From contig PJRA01000506.1 of the NCBI GenBank assembly GCA_016987375.1, positions 204,296-268,295 on the forward strand: a DNA stretch of 64,000 nt, read 5' to 3'. This DNA is from Brachionus koreanus. Lineage: Eukaryota; Rotifera; Eurotatoria; Ploima; Brachionidae. Both the position numbers and the translations under genes were made by a program. Below the pieces are notes generated by a model, which worked only from the letters and a program-made list of their open reading frames with translations, did no database searches and was not told where the DNA came from. Positions 1-12,495 of this stretch are shown piece by piece. Each line of letters starts with the position of its first letter. Position 1 is the first letter of the stretch.

Positions 1-994
1 CATTCTTGTTTTAATGATTCAACAATTTTATTTGAATTTTCGCTAGTAGAAGATTTATTTTCGTTTACATTCTTTGGTTTATCTTTATTTCGTTTTAGTT
101 TCATTCCATTATCAATTCTATCAATTAAATTATCCATACTGCTTAAAGAAGCCTCGAAGCTTTTACCAAAATTTGCCTTTGGTTTAATACGATCGTCGTT
201 TTCTGATTCTATTTCACTTTTATCTTTGGACTCGTTTAAACTTGTCTCTGGTCGATTTTCATAATCACTTTCGTGATTCTCAATTGTTTCATTTTGCTTG
301 TCTGAATCATAGGACGGCTTTATCAGTTTTTCGTACAATCTAGTAATACAATTTTCATCATTTTTATGATCTTCATCATATTCTTCAAATTCCTCTTCTG
401 GTTTGATTTCTGAATTATTTGTGTTCATGGTCAAATCATCCAAATCACGGCTAGTATTGTTAAGAGATGTGTGTGTAATCAATTGGTCATTATTTGGATA
501 AAAAAGCTTTACTGGATCATCTTCTTCGTCTGCTTCTTGGTCTACAGCATCATCGTTGCCCAACTTTTTATCCTCTTCATTTTCTAGGTTATCATTGCTC
601 TGGTCTTTTTTATCCTCCAAAATATCTGTGACATCAATGAATCTAGTCTCATTGCTAAGATTTAAATCTTTAAGTAACCATTTATAGTTTGGATCAATGC
701 GTAATCTATCGGAAGATAAACTATTAGCCAGGTTTTCATCACCTCTAAATTGCTCTCTAATGTCTTTTTCTTCATTTGCTGACTCTTGAATCAAATTAGC
801 CTTCATATCATCTACCTCAGGATCTGGAATTTCATAAACTTGGTCATAATCGTTCAAGTTTGCTGTTTGAAAATACGGGTGTCCAAAGATAAATGGAACT
901 TAAAACCATTATTAGTTTAAAATGAACTTCATTTTAATAATTAATTCTTACACCCTTGTGGCTGAGCACCGTTCATAAAGAATCGTCTGTTCAT
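1..994 (-). CDS. Acidic orphan protein, 5' part (runs off window start)
   Basis: I do not recognise this gene. Exon 1 is 952-994 (ATG at 994-992). A 53-bp intron (899-951, donor GTAAG, acceptor TTTTAAG) leads to exon 2, which stays open from 898 to the window edge, so the C terminus is missing. The junction keeps phase and reads ...GAQPQGFPFIFGHPYF. The visible product is about 313 residues: a short hydrophobic and aromatic N terminus, then a long hydrophilic stretch very rich in Asp, Glu, Asn, Lys and Ser (for example DEEDDP and EEEFEEYDED), likely disordered. No signal peptide, membrane segment or catalytic motif is visible. Base use is more balanced than in the flanks, which supports real coding. 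It could be a nuclear or scaffold protein, but the sequence gives no function. Confidence 0.7.
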
Positions 995-3699
995 ACCTAT
1001 TTTTTTAGACGAACAGATTTTATTATGTTCTTTTTCTAAAATATAATTCTAATTATACTCAAATAAAAAACTAGAAATTTATTTCTTGTTGTTAAGGTAA
1101 ATAAATGAGATTCATTATCTTTTTTCATTCAAATAATTTAAAAAACGTCTTAAAATTTAATTTTTTACAAGCATAATTTAGATTTCGACATTTTTTTTTA
1201 AATGTTGAATGAAATCAAGAAATAGCTGTATTTTTTTATTTATTTTAAACTAAAAATTTAAATATTTGCTTGAAAAATTTCTTTTAGTAAATGTACGACA
1301 CAAATATATTATATTTCATTGAATTAAAATAAGAATATAAAAAATTGCTTGATCACTTTTCTAATTCAACAAAGGCACTAAACTTGACTTAAATTAATTC
1401 AACCTAGTAAAAATTATTTCTATAAGTAATTTCCTGATTAATTGAAGAACTCGATCATTTTCTTATTGACCTTAATCTCTTCACATAACTTCAGTTTTAG
1501 TATGTCGACTTAATGCTAATTTAATCAGTTTGTTAGCTTTTTAATAAAACTAATGAAATAAAATTTTTGAACCAAAAAAAAAATTATCTCTTAATTTTAT
1601 TATCTGATTTGTTTAAATTTGAAAAGAATAGAAAATTGAATCATTTAAAACTTTTTTATTAGAATAAATTAAATATTAATAGAAAATTCTTTTTTGAATT
1701 TATGTCAATAATTCGATTTTTTAATAATCCATAGAAACCATTCTTTTTTTAGCTTATTTTTTTAAAATCAATTTTATACACTTAAAATAATAGACATCTA
1801 AATTTAAAATATTTTCAATTTAAAAAAAAAGAGTATCAAACAGATTTTTTCAAAAATTCTTTAATTTATCCTCAATTATTTAAACTAGGATACTTGGCCT
1901 TAAAATATTGGACAAATAAATCTTTAAATAAAAGTTGATTGTTATTTTTAGCGAATCCTTGAAAATTAATTATAAAGTGACACTACCATAAAAATGCGAT
2001 AAATATAATTTCTAATATAGATATCAAAAACAAAGAATTTTTTCTCAAATAGAGACCTTTTATTAAAATAAAATTTGTATTGTCTCTTTAGAAAAAAAAA
2101 ATATCTAAAATATTCATTTAACATTTAATTTTGGCCCTTTAAAAGTTGTAAGAGAGATGAATATTTAGTCTTTTTGGGAACTATGCTTGGCTTCATTTCA
2201 ATTTATACATTGGGAAATATTTAGGTAATAAAGATTTTGGTAGATTTTGTTAATTGAGCAATTAAGTATTCACTAAATGCAAAATATAAATTGGAAAAAC
2301 ATAGTTAAACGGAGCAATATCTAAATTTGAATCTTTTTAACAACACTTGTTGATAATATTGCTTTAATTAAAAAATTTAATTGAAATTTAGAAATTTTTG
2401 AATCATAAAAAATATGAATTCACAAATTGTTTTGAATGTTATGGGCCTAGTATATAATTCCATTGAAAAAATTGTTTTCTTCGAATTAATCGTGAAATTT
2501 CAATTTCTTAAAAAATGTTTGCAAGGTAAATAATTTGCCTAAAATTAGAATGTTTTATATTTGAAAGACAAATGGTTTTACTCGATTCTTCGAGTTTCAA
2601 AAAAATACTAGCAAGAAACGATGAGAAAAATACGAAAAATATTCCCTTAATTATTGCTTTTAAAAAAAATAACCTAAATGAAACCCTCCTTTCTTTTCAT
2701 TATTTGTTTTATTGAAAAATACAAGTAATATAAAAGCTCAAATGGAATTTTATGGGGAAAAACAAAAATTCTGAACAGTTTTTAAGTAATTCATCATTAA
2801 CAATAAGTTTTTAATTTAAGCTCTTAAATCAGTAAAATTTGTTATTATTGCTTAGAGCAAATGATAATTTTCTAATCGTTTATCAAAAAACTCGAATTAC
2901 CTAAAACACGATTAAAATAAACGCATGCTGTTGAAATTCTATTTTATTTAAGGAATTTTAATCTCATTGCTTAGGTTACTTCAGGCTACCAATGGCTATT
3001 AAAAATTCCCTTTTAATTTTTTTAAGATAAACTTTAGCAATATAATAGAAATATTTTGATATTATGTTAAAAATTAATTTCAATGATAAAACTAATATAG
3101 CTTATTAAATTGTTGATTGATATTAAGTCTTATGAAACCTTATTAAAAAAAATATTGGTTTATTTCTTAAATTATTTCAATAGTTATATAATATATATTT
3201 TTCAACTATTATGTATAAACAAATAATGGCTTAATTATTTCTTTTTTAAGTTTACCTTTTAAAAAATTGAATGCTAATTAATTGATTTTTTTTTCAAATG
3301 AAATTAAAAATGAATTAACACTATAAATTTTTTATAGTGTTAATTTAACTAGCATACAGTTTTACTTCTATTAGTACCAAATTATGGCCAAGAATAGACT
3401 GATAAGCAGTTAAATTTTAAGCTTTGATTTTCTTAATTAATGGCACGATATCTAGAAAATGTATGGAACTTAATATACGAAGATAAATTGTTTATTTTTT
3501 TTCAAGATTTACATGACGTGATTTAGTTTCATTTAAACAAAATATAATTTTGTTATTTCTAAAAATAATTGAAGAAATTGTTTATTTTCAAAAATTATTT
3601 AATAAATAAATAAATAAATAAATAAATTAAAACTTAAAAAAAAAACAAATGCCATAAAATCAAGCACAAATTTCAAAATAACAAAATTATGTCAAGCTC
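995..3699. other. Intergenic, no gene seen
   Basis: About 2.7 kb of very A+T-rich sequence with frequent stops in all frames. The only structured item I see is a (TAAA)n microsatellite at about 3598-3628. It lies between the 5' end of the acidic orphan gene and the 3' end of the syntaxin-8 gene, both on minus. Confidence 0.6.
3598..3628. repeat. (TAAA)n microsatellite
   Basis: About seven tandem copies of a TAAA unit, roughly 75-100 nt past the stop of the syntaxin-8 gene. It may lie in or near its 3' UTR. No clear AATAAA is visible on the minus strand here; an ATTAAA occurs at the left edge of the tract. Confidence 0.8.
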
Positions 3700-6600
3700 C
3701 TAAATTGGAATGGCAGCAATAATAATAATTGCAATTAAAAGAATCAGTACAATCATCCATAATCCTTCAAAATAAATTAGAATTTAATATAATTACGCAT
3801 AAAATTACCGCAAGTTCCTGATTTGTGCATTATAACTCGAGTATTTCTGGTTTCTTTTATTAGCCTTTCATTCAAATTATCCATTTTGTCTCCCATGGAA
3901 TCGATCAAGTCTTTTATTTTTGAAAGATTTTAATAAAGAAAAAAACTTAGGTCCTATCTTGTACATGATCAGGAGTTTTTGTCAATATAATAGCCAGACA
4001 GTCTATTCGACAGGTTAATTATTAAATGATTAATAAACAAGAAATTTTTGAAAACAAAAGAAAACAAAAATTTAGAAATATTGCTATATTTTTACAAAAT
4101 ATTTTTCATAAAAATATAGCAATACATATTTTATCAAAATATTCCTTTCATGTCCAAAAAAATAAAGTAAAAGAAAAATTATAGTATAAAATATATTCAC
4201 TCAATTTTTTCACATGATTTAAAACTTGGTTATAACTAATTTAAGTAAATTTTTTTGATTTAAAAAAGATATCTAAAATTTAAAACATGAGTAAATAAAA
4301 AGGTTACATTATTTTATAATATCTATTAAGATCTCCATGACAAAGTAATCAGAATTAGATTGAGGAACTCTTTAAAGAAATTGAGGTTAAAAATTAATGG
4401 CTAGAAAGATAAATTTTAGATGAATTTTCAGTTCATTTAAAAAAATGAAGGAATTAAAATTTATTTATCCGCTTTTTGCTTGTATTAAATAAAAATTAAG
4501 GAAAACTTATGGAATAAAAATAAAGATTGGAAACTCATAGATTCCTCTTGGGCCAAATCCAACATTTCTTAGTATAAAATTATACCGCAAAATCAACGAC
4601 AAAGAATATTAGAAAGTTGAAATTAAAAATAAAGTTACAAAAAAAAACTGATCAGAAAAGTTAAAAGTTTTAAGTGGTAATCGTCATTCAAAATCAACAG
4701 AATTCTATCTTTGTCACTCATAGGTTGATTATTCTACTATTTTTTTCTAATCCTTCAATCAAGTACTCAGAATAAAATCTGAAATACAGATTCTGAGAAT
4801 CATCAAATATTTTCCACTTAAAAAAAGGACCTAAACAATCTAGTCATGGGTACCATCAGTGGCGATCACTAGACCGCCAAAATTTGATGTTGGCTGTCTT
4901 GATGGTTTCGATGGTTAAATTTTTTTTATTTTTAATATTTTTAATCAATAAAATATCAGATCTGTAAAAATTTAATATACAATAGCACCCAACACTAAAA
5001 CAATCCACATTGAGATAGAAATCGATATGATTATGACAGAGCTATCAACTTTTTTATCACGACCAAGAAAAACTATGATATAATAGCCAGAGAGACCTAA
5101 AACTTTTGTCTCCATACTTCTAACAGGAACAAACTAAAGTACAAACCCCAGCCTAAACACATTAAACAAATAACAAAATTTAATTTAATAATGCTGATAT
5201 AAAAATTTTTTTAAAAAGATTAGAAACATGAGAGCTGTAAAGAAGGCGCTGCCATTCGAAACTTCCCTTGAAAAAAATTAAAATTTTTAAATAAAACAAA
5301 AATTAAGCATTTTAACTCCCGAATCTTTTTAGAATGAAAGAAATTCCTGATCTTAGACTGAACCCAAATATAAACTTTTCAGAAAATTACCATTTTGTCG
5401 GTCAACTTCACTACCAATAGTAGTTGCTATTCTCTTTTGATTTTGTACGACATGTGACAAAGTCTCTAAACCTCTATCTTGACCTTAAAAACTCGATTTT
5501 AAGCATTGACTTTCTGAAAAAATACATGTTTTACTTTGAATAATCTTTTCATGCTGAACTGACAATTGTTCTGAATTTAGATTTATGGTTTCTTCAGTTT
5601 CGGTAGGCTGTGAATTAAATGCTTCAAAATCAACCAATAAAGAATCCCTATATTTAAAAATTAAATAATATTGATGAAAAAATTTGGTTTAGTCGATCAT
5701 TTAATCATCAATAAACCAGCAAATGCTGCTAAATTTCTTCAAAAATTATTTTTATATATCAAAAAGAAATGTTTTATTTAATAATTTACATGATTATAAA
5801 TTTATCAATATACTTGGACAACTTTGGTTAAAACGAGTAAAAACGAAAGAACATTTCATTACATTTCGTTTTTTTTAGTGTTGGGAAACGGAGTAGCGAT
5901 GGCGTTGACGGTGTTTTCTTTTAAATGATTAAATGGTCTTTATTTATCGTAACACAAGCATGAAAATATTATGCTTTAATTATGCTTTAATTAATTATCA
6001 AAGCATATTGCCGTTTCAATAAATTTCGTTTCTACAAGAAACAGCTAGTAGAATTTATCCGGCCATTCTGTTTGTCAACACTTTTTTAACTCATTCCAAA
6101 ATATATGAATAAACCTCAGATTTTATTTACATATTTATAGCTAACAAAAATTCTGAATCCAATGTTGGGATTACATTTTTTATTTTTAATTCAAAACTCA
6201 AAAAATGGAAAATTTCAGAAAGTTAAGTTTTAATAGTTTCAATTTTCTTTTCAAAAATTAAGATTAAAAATAATGATCAATGTAAATGTTTATGTAGTTT
6301 TATTTCAGTGAAAAAATTTTTATATAAGCTTTCGTAATTAAGTCCATTTAAAGAATTTTAAAAAAAATTCTTTTGGTTTAAAATTGTTAAAAAAAAGATA
6401 TTGATTTTTACTTCATAACTTGGTAATTAATTCAGTCTAACCGTATTCCTTTGTTCAATATAGTGTCATAAATCGAAACACCCATTTTTTATTTTTCTTA
6501 AATAAAAGCTTATTCTCCAAACACATTTATATCCATAACTTGCTCGATATTTTTGAATTTTGATTAATATTTTAGTTGTTAAATGCATCCACCAAAACTG

Positions 6601-7246
6601 TGTTACGATTTATGTCGCTATAAAGAACATGGAAAAACGGTATTAAGTTTTCTTACCACCTAATAAAATTTGTGATTATACGCTTTCTTTTCCAGGCTAT
6701 TTGCGAAAGCGGCTAATTTTTCTAAATTTTTAATATTCTAATACTTTTAAAATTCAGCATTTTTTTCGAAAATTAATCAAAAAAATTACTTTTGACTTGG
6801 ACCATCTCCTTTCAATCCTTGATCAATTTGTTTTAAGCTAGTTCTTAATTTATTTAGCATATTTTCTCTTCGGTTCTTTTCCAAGTAAGTTCTTTATTTA
6901 AAAAAAAAATTAAATAATTTAAAATGTAAATAAAAACTAACAATTTCGATCCATTATTTTCGTCCAAATCTCTTTCGAGACCATTGATAATTATTTCTAT
7001 CTTTCCCAATTGATTTTTTATTTGATTTGAAATCTAATTTTGAAAAAAAATTTAAAAAATTGTTTTCGAATATTAACAGTAAACTTTGTTATAATTTGAA
7101 CTTGATTTTGGATATTTAGCTCGTTCACTTAGACTTTGATTTGCTTTTTGGAGCAATTTTTGCAAATTTTCATGCTCTTTTAACCTAAAAAAATTCTTAT
7201 TGGGAAGATTTGCAATTTTTAAATTATTTTACCATTTTTCCGACAT
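3700..7246 (-). CDS. STX8: Syntaxin-8 (Qc-SNARE)
   Basis: Tail-anchored SNARE of late endosome fusion. In animals it pairs with syntaxin-7, Vti1b and VAMP7/8. Eight exons: 7233-7246, 7085-7184, 6942-7033, 6790-6891, 5535-5647, 5391-5483, 3809-3910 and 3700-3764. These join in phase to 226 residues (human is 236). An N-terminal helical region (1-105) precedes a SNARE motif (about 141-195) with the zero-layer Gln at Q170 in DRQN. Then comes LNERLIKETRNTRV, a Cys (KSGTCG) just before the anchor, and one C-terminal membrane helix (207-224). The order QSQDRGLETL, DRQN, ERLIKETR, KSGTCG matches syntaxin-8 rather than syntaxin-6 or -10. Intron 6 is 1.5 kb and intron 4 carries a MITE. The N-terminal domain diverges most. 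A TTTTTTTAATTAG acceptor-like site lies 26 nt before the ATG. Confidence 0.93.
6463..6618. mobile_element. Short TA-flanked MITE (Tc1/mariner-like)
   Basis: A 156-bp element inside intron 4 of the syntaxin-8 gene. Its ends are inverted repeats: left GTGTCATAAATCGAAACAC, right (reverse complement) GCGACATAAATCGTAACAC, 16 of 19 matching. The dinucleotide TA lies directly outside both ends (6461-6462 and 6619-6620), as expected for target duplication by Tc1/mariner transposases. It has no coding capacity. The TIRs are seen; the superfamily is inferred from the TA target. Confidence 0.55.
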
Positions 7247-7624
7247 TTTTTAATAAAATAAAGTTGTCTAGCTAATTAAAAAAAATTTTTTTTTTTTATC
7301 TAATGCAATATAAAATTTTTTATAAATTATTATTTTTTCATTTTGCATAATTCAACTCTAGGTAATTTAAAAAAATAACTATTTTAACATTTATTCAGAA
7401 AAAATTGGAAGTAAAAATTATCATTTCTCTTGTAAGATAGGAATTTTGAAAAATAAATTTTTTATCTAATACATCGGTCATTTACGCTGGACCATACATT
7501 TACCTAGACTTTTTTTCTAAATATTTTAAAAAATGCTTCTAAAATCATTCAAAATAATTTAGTATATGAATGGTAAAAACTTAATAATTTAAAAATAATT
7601 TAAATCTAGAGTTCACTCTTAAAA
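7247..7624. promoter_or_regulatory. Divergent promoter interval
   Basis: 378 bp separate the start codons of the syntaxin-8 gene (minus) and the mitochondrial orphan gene (plus), which are transcribed away from each other. The interval is A+T-rich with long T and A runs. An acceptor-like AG precedes each start (TTTAATTAG on minus; AAATCTAG on plus, 17 nt before the ATG). A shared bidirectional promoter is an inference from spacing only; no TATA box or initiator can be fixed. Confidence 0.4.
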
Positions 7625-10141
7625 ATGAATAAAATACTAACCGTTAGGTATTCTTTTGCTACTAAAAGAATTTTTAATTCATCTTGTCTAGGCCATACTG
7701 GGAAGAAATTATTTTCCAGAGAACACAGCACCGAAACAGTTTATCTGCAAGAAACGAGTGAAATTAAAAAATTAAAAAATTTTAAAAAACTATCTGGTAT
7801 ATTGCAAGTGTTTTTTGATCATCTTACTCAAATGAAATGGACTAGTTTATGCAAAGACAAGAAAATAATTGATGGTATCGAGCTTATTCTCAAATTCAAT
7901 GAGTTCAATCCGTTATTAATCTCACTTATCAACAAAATAAACTCAAGACACGATTTTTTATCTATAAGAGATTACTTTTTGAAAAATTTGGACACGCTTA
8001 CTCCAAAAGAGCAAGCTATTCTCTTTCGATTGATGAATTTGCTAGACAAAAACATGAAAGACAATCCATTGGTGCTAAAACTTGAAAAACTGTACTATGA
8101 AAATTTGAATCAGTTTGATCTCAATGATCTTCTTAATTATCACAGAGGATTTTTCATCCTGCGCAAGCCGTTCTCTCCGTCCAAGTTCGAATCGTTTTCA
8201 CGTTCAGCTGATATTGTAAACAAAAATATTCTTCAAATGATAGATTCAATTGAGACCAATAGCCACAGCCAGACAAATAATCTAGAACCATTTTTTCCCC
8301 ATATTAACTTGAATTTTTCTGGCCTACCTTTGGTTCTCTCGGCAATTCGACTCTATTCGCCTATGCTTACAATGGATGCTCAAGTAAATTACTTTCGGGG
8401 GCTAATAGAAAAATCCAAAAATTTGTCCGGCTTCGAAGAAAATATTCACATATTGGCCGATTTATTTGTAGTCTTAGACAAAATATATATTCAAAATCTG
8501 AATAAAAACAATCAAATATTCAACTCGTACAAAGAATATAGAAATTTTTTTGAACAAAATTTTGGTTTATTAGCTTCGAATCTAAAAAATCTATCCGAAG
8601 ATTTTGAAAGATTCGAATTATTTATAAAATTTTTTTCAGTATTTGGTGGCACAAACAAATTCAAGATGCAAGATCCAGAAAATATTTTTGAATATTTTCA
8701 ACAAAAGCTCCTCGATTCCACTGATAGTCAAAATATTTACAAATACATATTCTCATTGAGAGTGTTTAGAAAATCATTTGGATTAAACAGAAATGATTTT
8801 AGGAAAGAGTTCGACATGAACCAACTAATAGTCCAAAAAGCCAAGCAAATAGTAGAAAATATGGACTTTTTTTCTATCAAACGTCTTCTTGGTGCACTCG
8901 ATCCAAAATATTTTAATTTTCGACCATCCAATTACGATCTAATTTTAGAATCATTTAAGATAAAAAAAGACTCGAGTATGGTCGATGATAACCTAATATA
9001 TTGTTTTACAAATTTTTTTCCCATTTTTTTCAGATCAGAAATAGCCGAACATTTTAAACATACCAATCTTTATTCTCTCTATGCTTGTTCAAACCTAAAA
9101 TATTTTTCTACCAACTTGTCACCAATACTGGAATCATTTGAGAAAAACATAAGGTTTTATTTATTCGAAGATCAGATTTATTTGAACGAATTTGTTCGTA
9201 GTCTAGAAATGATTAACAATCGTATCCTAATGGAAAATTCTGAAATTCTTATTAGAATATTGACAAAGTCATTTGACGAACTTATAACGAATTTGTCATT
9301 GAAAAATTTCGAAACCAAACTTTTTCAGCTAGATATGCCAAGTGATCCGGATCAAAAAATTGACTTGAACAAATTAAACTATGACTTCAAACCACTTCGA
9401 AATTGTATTGCCACGCTGGCTTTTATTGAAAAACTTGCTCAATTGATGCAAAAAAAATCAATAGATTACGGCTTCATAGACCTTAGTGGCCTTGGAATGC
9501 AAAGCTTTCAAAAATTTGTTACAAATTTTGCAAACATATTCAAATTTATCAAGAAAAATGATATCCATGATGAAAATTTGGAAGAATTACTTAGATTCAA
9601 CTTGTACAAACTGATCAGACACATGTACTTTATTTCTAGATTGATAAAAATTTCCCATTTCTATTCACCAGTTTTAAACAAACAATTGATAGATTCGTTT
9701 TTAAGTTTGTGTGAAATTTTGTGTGATCCGAGTTTTGATGGAGAAACAATACAGAACAGAATATCCAACTCATACGAGCATTTGTTTAAGTTTATGGAAT
9801 TGTACAGTATGTACGATATTGATTGCAAAGAGGCCGATATAAGCGAGGAGAAAAAGAATCAACTAAAACAATACATGGCTATCATATATGAAAAATCCAG
9901 GAATGAGTTGAATTTTGTTGACATTGTAAAAAAAAATTATCATCTTCTAAATTTAAATATTCTAAACGAACAGGCTATTGAAGATTTTCAAACCGTAGTC
10001 AAAAATAAATCTGATTATTTGAACGATCGTTATGTAAGATTATCAAAAATAATTTATCAGTATATCAAAATCAAGTTCCCCGACTATAAATTGGATATAA
10101 AAATTGATTTGAATGATCATAATAAAAGTAATTTTATTTGA
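7625..10141 (+). CDS. Orphan 838-aa helical protein, probably mitochondrial
   Basis: I do not recognise the family. It is one uninterrupted exon of 838 codons, unusual here, where every other large gene is split. The N terminus (about 1-35) has many Lys, Arg, Ser and Thr and no acidic residue before about residue 34, in the style of a mitochondrial presequence (MNKILTVRYSFATKRIF). The rest looks all-helical, with recurring Leu/Phe/Ile-rich segments reminiscent of organellar RNA-handling helical-repeat proteins. I looked for the RAP or FAST domains of FASTK proteins at the C terminus and did not see them. No transmembrane run, nucleotide-binding loop or metal site is evident. The start is the first ATG after a possible splice acceptor at 7606. 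A candidate AATAAA lies at 10380-10385. Confidence 0.8.
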   Translation: MNKILTVRYSFATKRIFNSSCLGHTGKKLFSREHSTETVYLQETSEIKKLKNFKKLSGILQVFFDHLTQMKWTSLCKDKKIIDGIELILKFNEFNPLLISLINKINSRHDFLSIRDYFLKNLDTLTPKEQAILFRLMNLLDKNMKDNPLVLKLEKLYYENLNQFDLNDLLNYHRGFFILRKPFSPSKFESFSRSADIVNKNILQMIDSIETNSHSQTNNLEPFFPHINLNFSGLPLVLSAIRLYSPMLTMDAQVNYFRGLIEKSKNLSGFEENIHILADLFVVLDKIYIQNLNKNNQIFNSYKEYRNFFEQNFGLLASNLKNLSEDFERFELFIKFFSVFGGTNKFKMQDPENIFEYFQQKLLDSTDSQNIYKYIFSLRVFRKSFGLNRNDFRKEFDMNQLIVQKAKQIVENMDFFSIKRLLGALDPKYFNFRPSNYDLILESFKIKKDSSMVDDNLIYCFTNFFPIFFRSEIAEHFKHTNLYSLYACSNLKYFSTNLSPILESFEKNIRFYLFEDQIYLNEFVRSLEMINNRILMENSEILIRILTKSFDELITNLSLKNFETKLFQLDMPSDPDQKIDLNKLNYDFKPLRNCIATLAFIEKLAQLMQKKSIDYGFIDLSGLGMQSFQKFVTNFANIFKFIKKNDIHDENLEELLRFNLYKLIRHMYFISRLIKISHFYSPVLNKQLIDSFLSLCEILCDPSFDGETIQNRISNSYEHLFKFMELYSMYDIDCKEADISEEKKNQLKQYMAIIYEKSRNELNFVDIVKKNYHLLNLNILNEQAIEDFQTVVKNKSDYLNDRYVRLSKIIYQYIKIKFPDYKLDIKIDLNDHNKSNFI

Positions 10142-12495
10142 ATTGAATGTTATTAGTCAATTTCCGAATGATATTGTGATTTTTTGAGAAAAGTTACACA
10201 ACCAAATATTGAGACCGAAATAACTCTGTTTTTCTCTTGTTTTAGTTCTGCAAAAACACTGCAATTTAAAAAACTAACGATTTGAAAAAGCTTATAGTTA
10301 TTTGCAGACTTACTGAAACTAAATTTAAATAAATGTTAAAAATATGTAGAAGATAATAAGTTTTGCAGAATCAATTAAGAATAAAATATTAATATTTGCT
10401 TTTGTAATTTTACTCAAGAATTCACATTAACATATAATTTTAATTTTAATTTATTTTTTTGTTCTGAAAATATTGCTTGTTTTTGGACCTACCTTTTCCA
10501 CTGCATCAGAATTTCAATCAAAAATTTTATACACTTTTTGGAAAGTTAAATTCTTTTTTACAGGACATTCGAAGATAAATATGCAATTATTTCATTTCAC
10601 CAAAAACTAGTCAATTTTTATTTTCATCTATTTATTCTTAGTCATTTATCTTTTCGATATTTTTTTTATGTTTTTATTCAATCGCTAAATAAAAATAAAA
10701 TAAAATTTTTAACCTATAAATAAGAATTATTTAAGTGATTGAAATTAGAAAAAAAAGAAAAATGAAATTAATAATCACCTTACCGATTAAATTTTTATTT
10801 ATTTACAAGATTTTTCTTAATTTTTAATTTTGTCTATTTCCGATTAATTAATTGAATATATTTTCAAAAAAAATCTCAAAAAAACATGTCTAAACAAGAA
10901 ATTGTGAAATTTCATGCGAAATCTCTAAAAAAAATAATAGTCAAAAATTTATTCAGATTATGAAACAAAGTAAAGCAATTGTTGTTATAACATTGATTTC
11001 TAATTCCTCTGATGAGTGACTTCTTTGAATTGTTTCTATTAACAATCGTTCACTTAAGTTACAGGTTTAGTACTCAACACAGTTACCTGGAGCTGTTAAA
11101 AAAGAAATGGTAATCAGTAGAAACGTTTGAATCATTGGTTAGCATTAAATATTCGAAATTGATTTTATTTAAAATTTCAATTTTTTTAATATCATGTTTA
11201 TTTTAAAAATTTTCTTAGCATACTTAAAGTTTTTTTATAAACTTTTAAATTGTGAATTTTCATATAAAATTTTCAATACAAAAATTAAAAAATTTTATAA
11301 CTTTTGTTCTAAAGGCCCAAATTTGTTCTGTTGTTGAAACAAAGTGAAACAACTGTTGTTTCACCTACTGCGGAGGTCTGCAAAATCTGTGCAAATTGAT
11401 TGCGATTTATTTTCAATATTTTTATATTGAGTGAAATTTTGCAGAGATTTTGCAGACCTCCGCAGTAGGTGAAACAACAGTTGTTTCACTTTGTTTCAAC
11501 AACAGAACAAATTTGGGCCTTTAGAACAAAAGTTATAAAATTTTTTGATTTTCGTATTGAAAATTTTGTATGAAAATTCACATTGGCATAACATTTGGGA
11601 ATTTAAAAATTTATAAAATAGAATAGAAAAGAATAGTTCGAAGTTCAATTATAACGTTTTGTTTTGAATAAAGTGAACCTAATATTCAGAAAGTTAAAAA
11701 TGTGTTTAATTTTTAGATGAGAAATGAATTTTATTGTGAAAGAATAATTCGCCTTGTTAAAGAGTTTTCGATTAATTCACATTGAAAGTTATTTTTACTA
11801 TTAAAAAAAATTACTTATTAAATTTGTTATAAATACTTGAGTTTTAATTTCTTTTATTTATTCAAGATATTTCAAAACTTGAAAAGATTCTTTGATTATA
11901 TATTTAAAAGCTTTAAACTAGTTTTAATTTAGACTTTGTCTGCAGAGGTTTTCATGAAAAATTTTTAAAAATATATAGTGATTATGTTTTTAAAAATCCG
12001 ACATTTGATGATCAAATTCGTACCAGTAAGCAGCTTTTTTAATCTTTAATTTAAGAAATAACCTATTTTTTTTTAAAGATTATTCATTTGTACTGGACAA
12101 AAATGGAAATTTCCTCAAAAATTCCGAGAATAAATCAACTGAATCTCTTGAGTAATTTATCTTAAAAAGTATTCTTTAATTTTTTTGATAAAACTATTTT
12201 CTTTTTCATTAGAATTCCGGTTAGAATAATCGAAAATGAGCAAATGTTTAAAAATTGCACAAAAATAAAGCGTAATGTATTAAACTATATTGAATACATA
12301 CAAAAAAAGCATCCTTTATTGATTGTAATTTTCTTTATTAAGACAATTATTTTAATTATTTATTGTTTTTTCTAAAGCTCTATCAAAATGAATTGAATAA
12401 CAAAACAGACGAACAAATAGTCAAAATTGTTGAACTTAAGTTAATTAAATCAATAAAAGAATTTGTAAAATAAAATCTAACTAATTCTTTTTATA
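10142..12495. other. Intergenic, holds one foldback element
   Basis: About 2.3 kb between the 3' ends of two convergent genes. Apart from the palindromic element at 11251-11582 I see only A+T-rich sequence without open frames. Confidence 0.6.
11251..11582. mobile_element. Foldback (palindromic) element, copy 1
   Basis: A 332-bp near-perfect inverted repeat. The left arm is 11251-11395 and the right arm 11438-11582 (145 bp each, about four mismatches), around a 42-bp loop. Termini are TGTGAATTTTCATA / TATGAAAATTCACA. The inner arms carry GTGAAACAACTGTTGTTTCAC, itself a palindrome, and the G+C-richer CCTACTGCGGAGGTCTGC. A shorter diverged relative is at 18048-18265. It has no open frame. It resembles a palindromic MITE or foldback element. 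No convincing target duplication is visible, so the superfamily is not assigned. Confidence 0.75.

Noticed and set aside
3598..3628. CRISPR-like or minisatellite array
   Set aside because: A simple TAAA microsatellite without spacers, in an animal genome.
4845..4915. More G+C-rich patch in syntaxin-8 intron 6
   Set aside because: No open frame, terminal repeats or match to the other elements could be shown.
7625..10141. FAST-kinase (FASTKD) family assignment for the 838-aa protein
   Set aside because: The mitochondrial-like N terminus and helical body suggested it, but I see no RAP domain at the C terminus and no FAST motifs.
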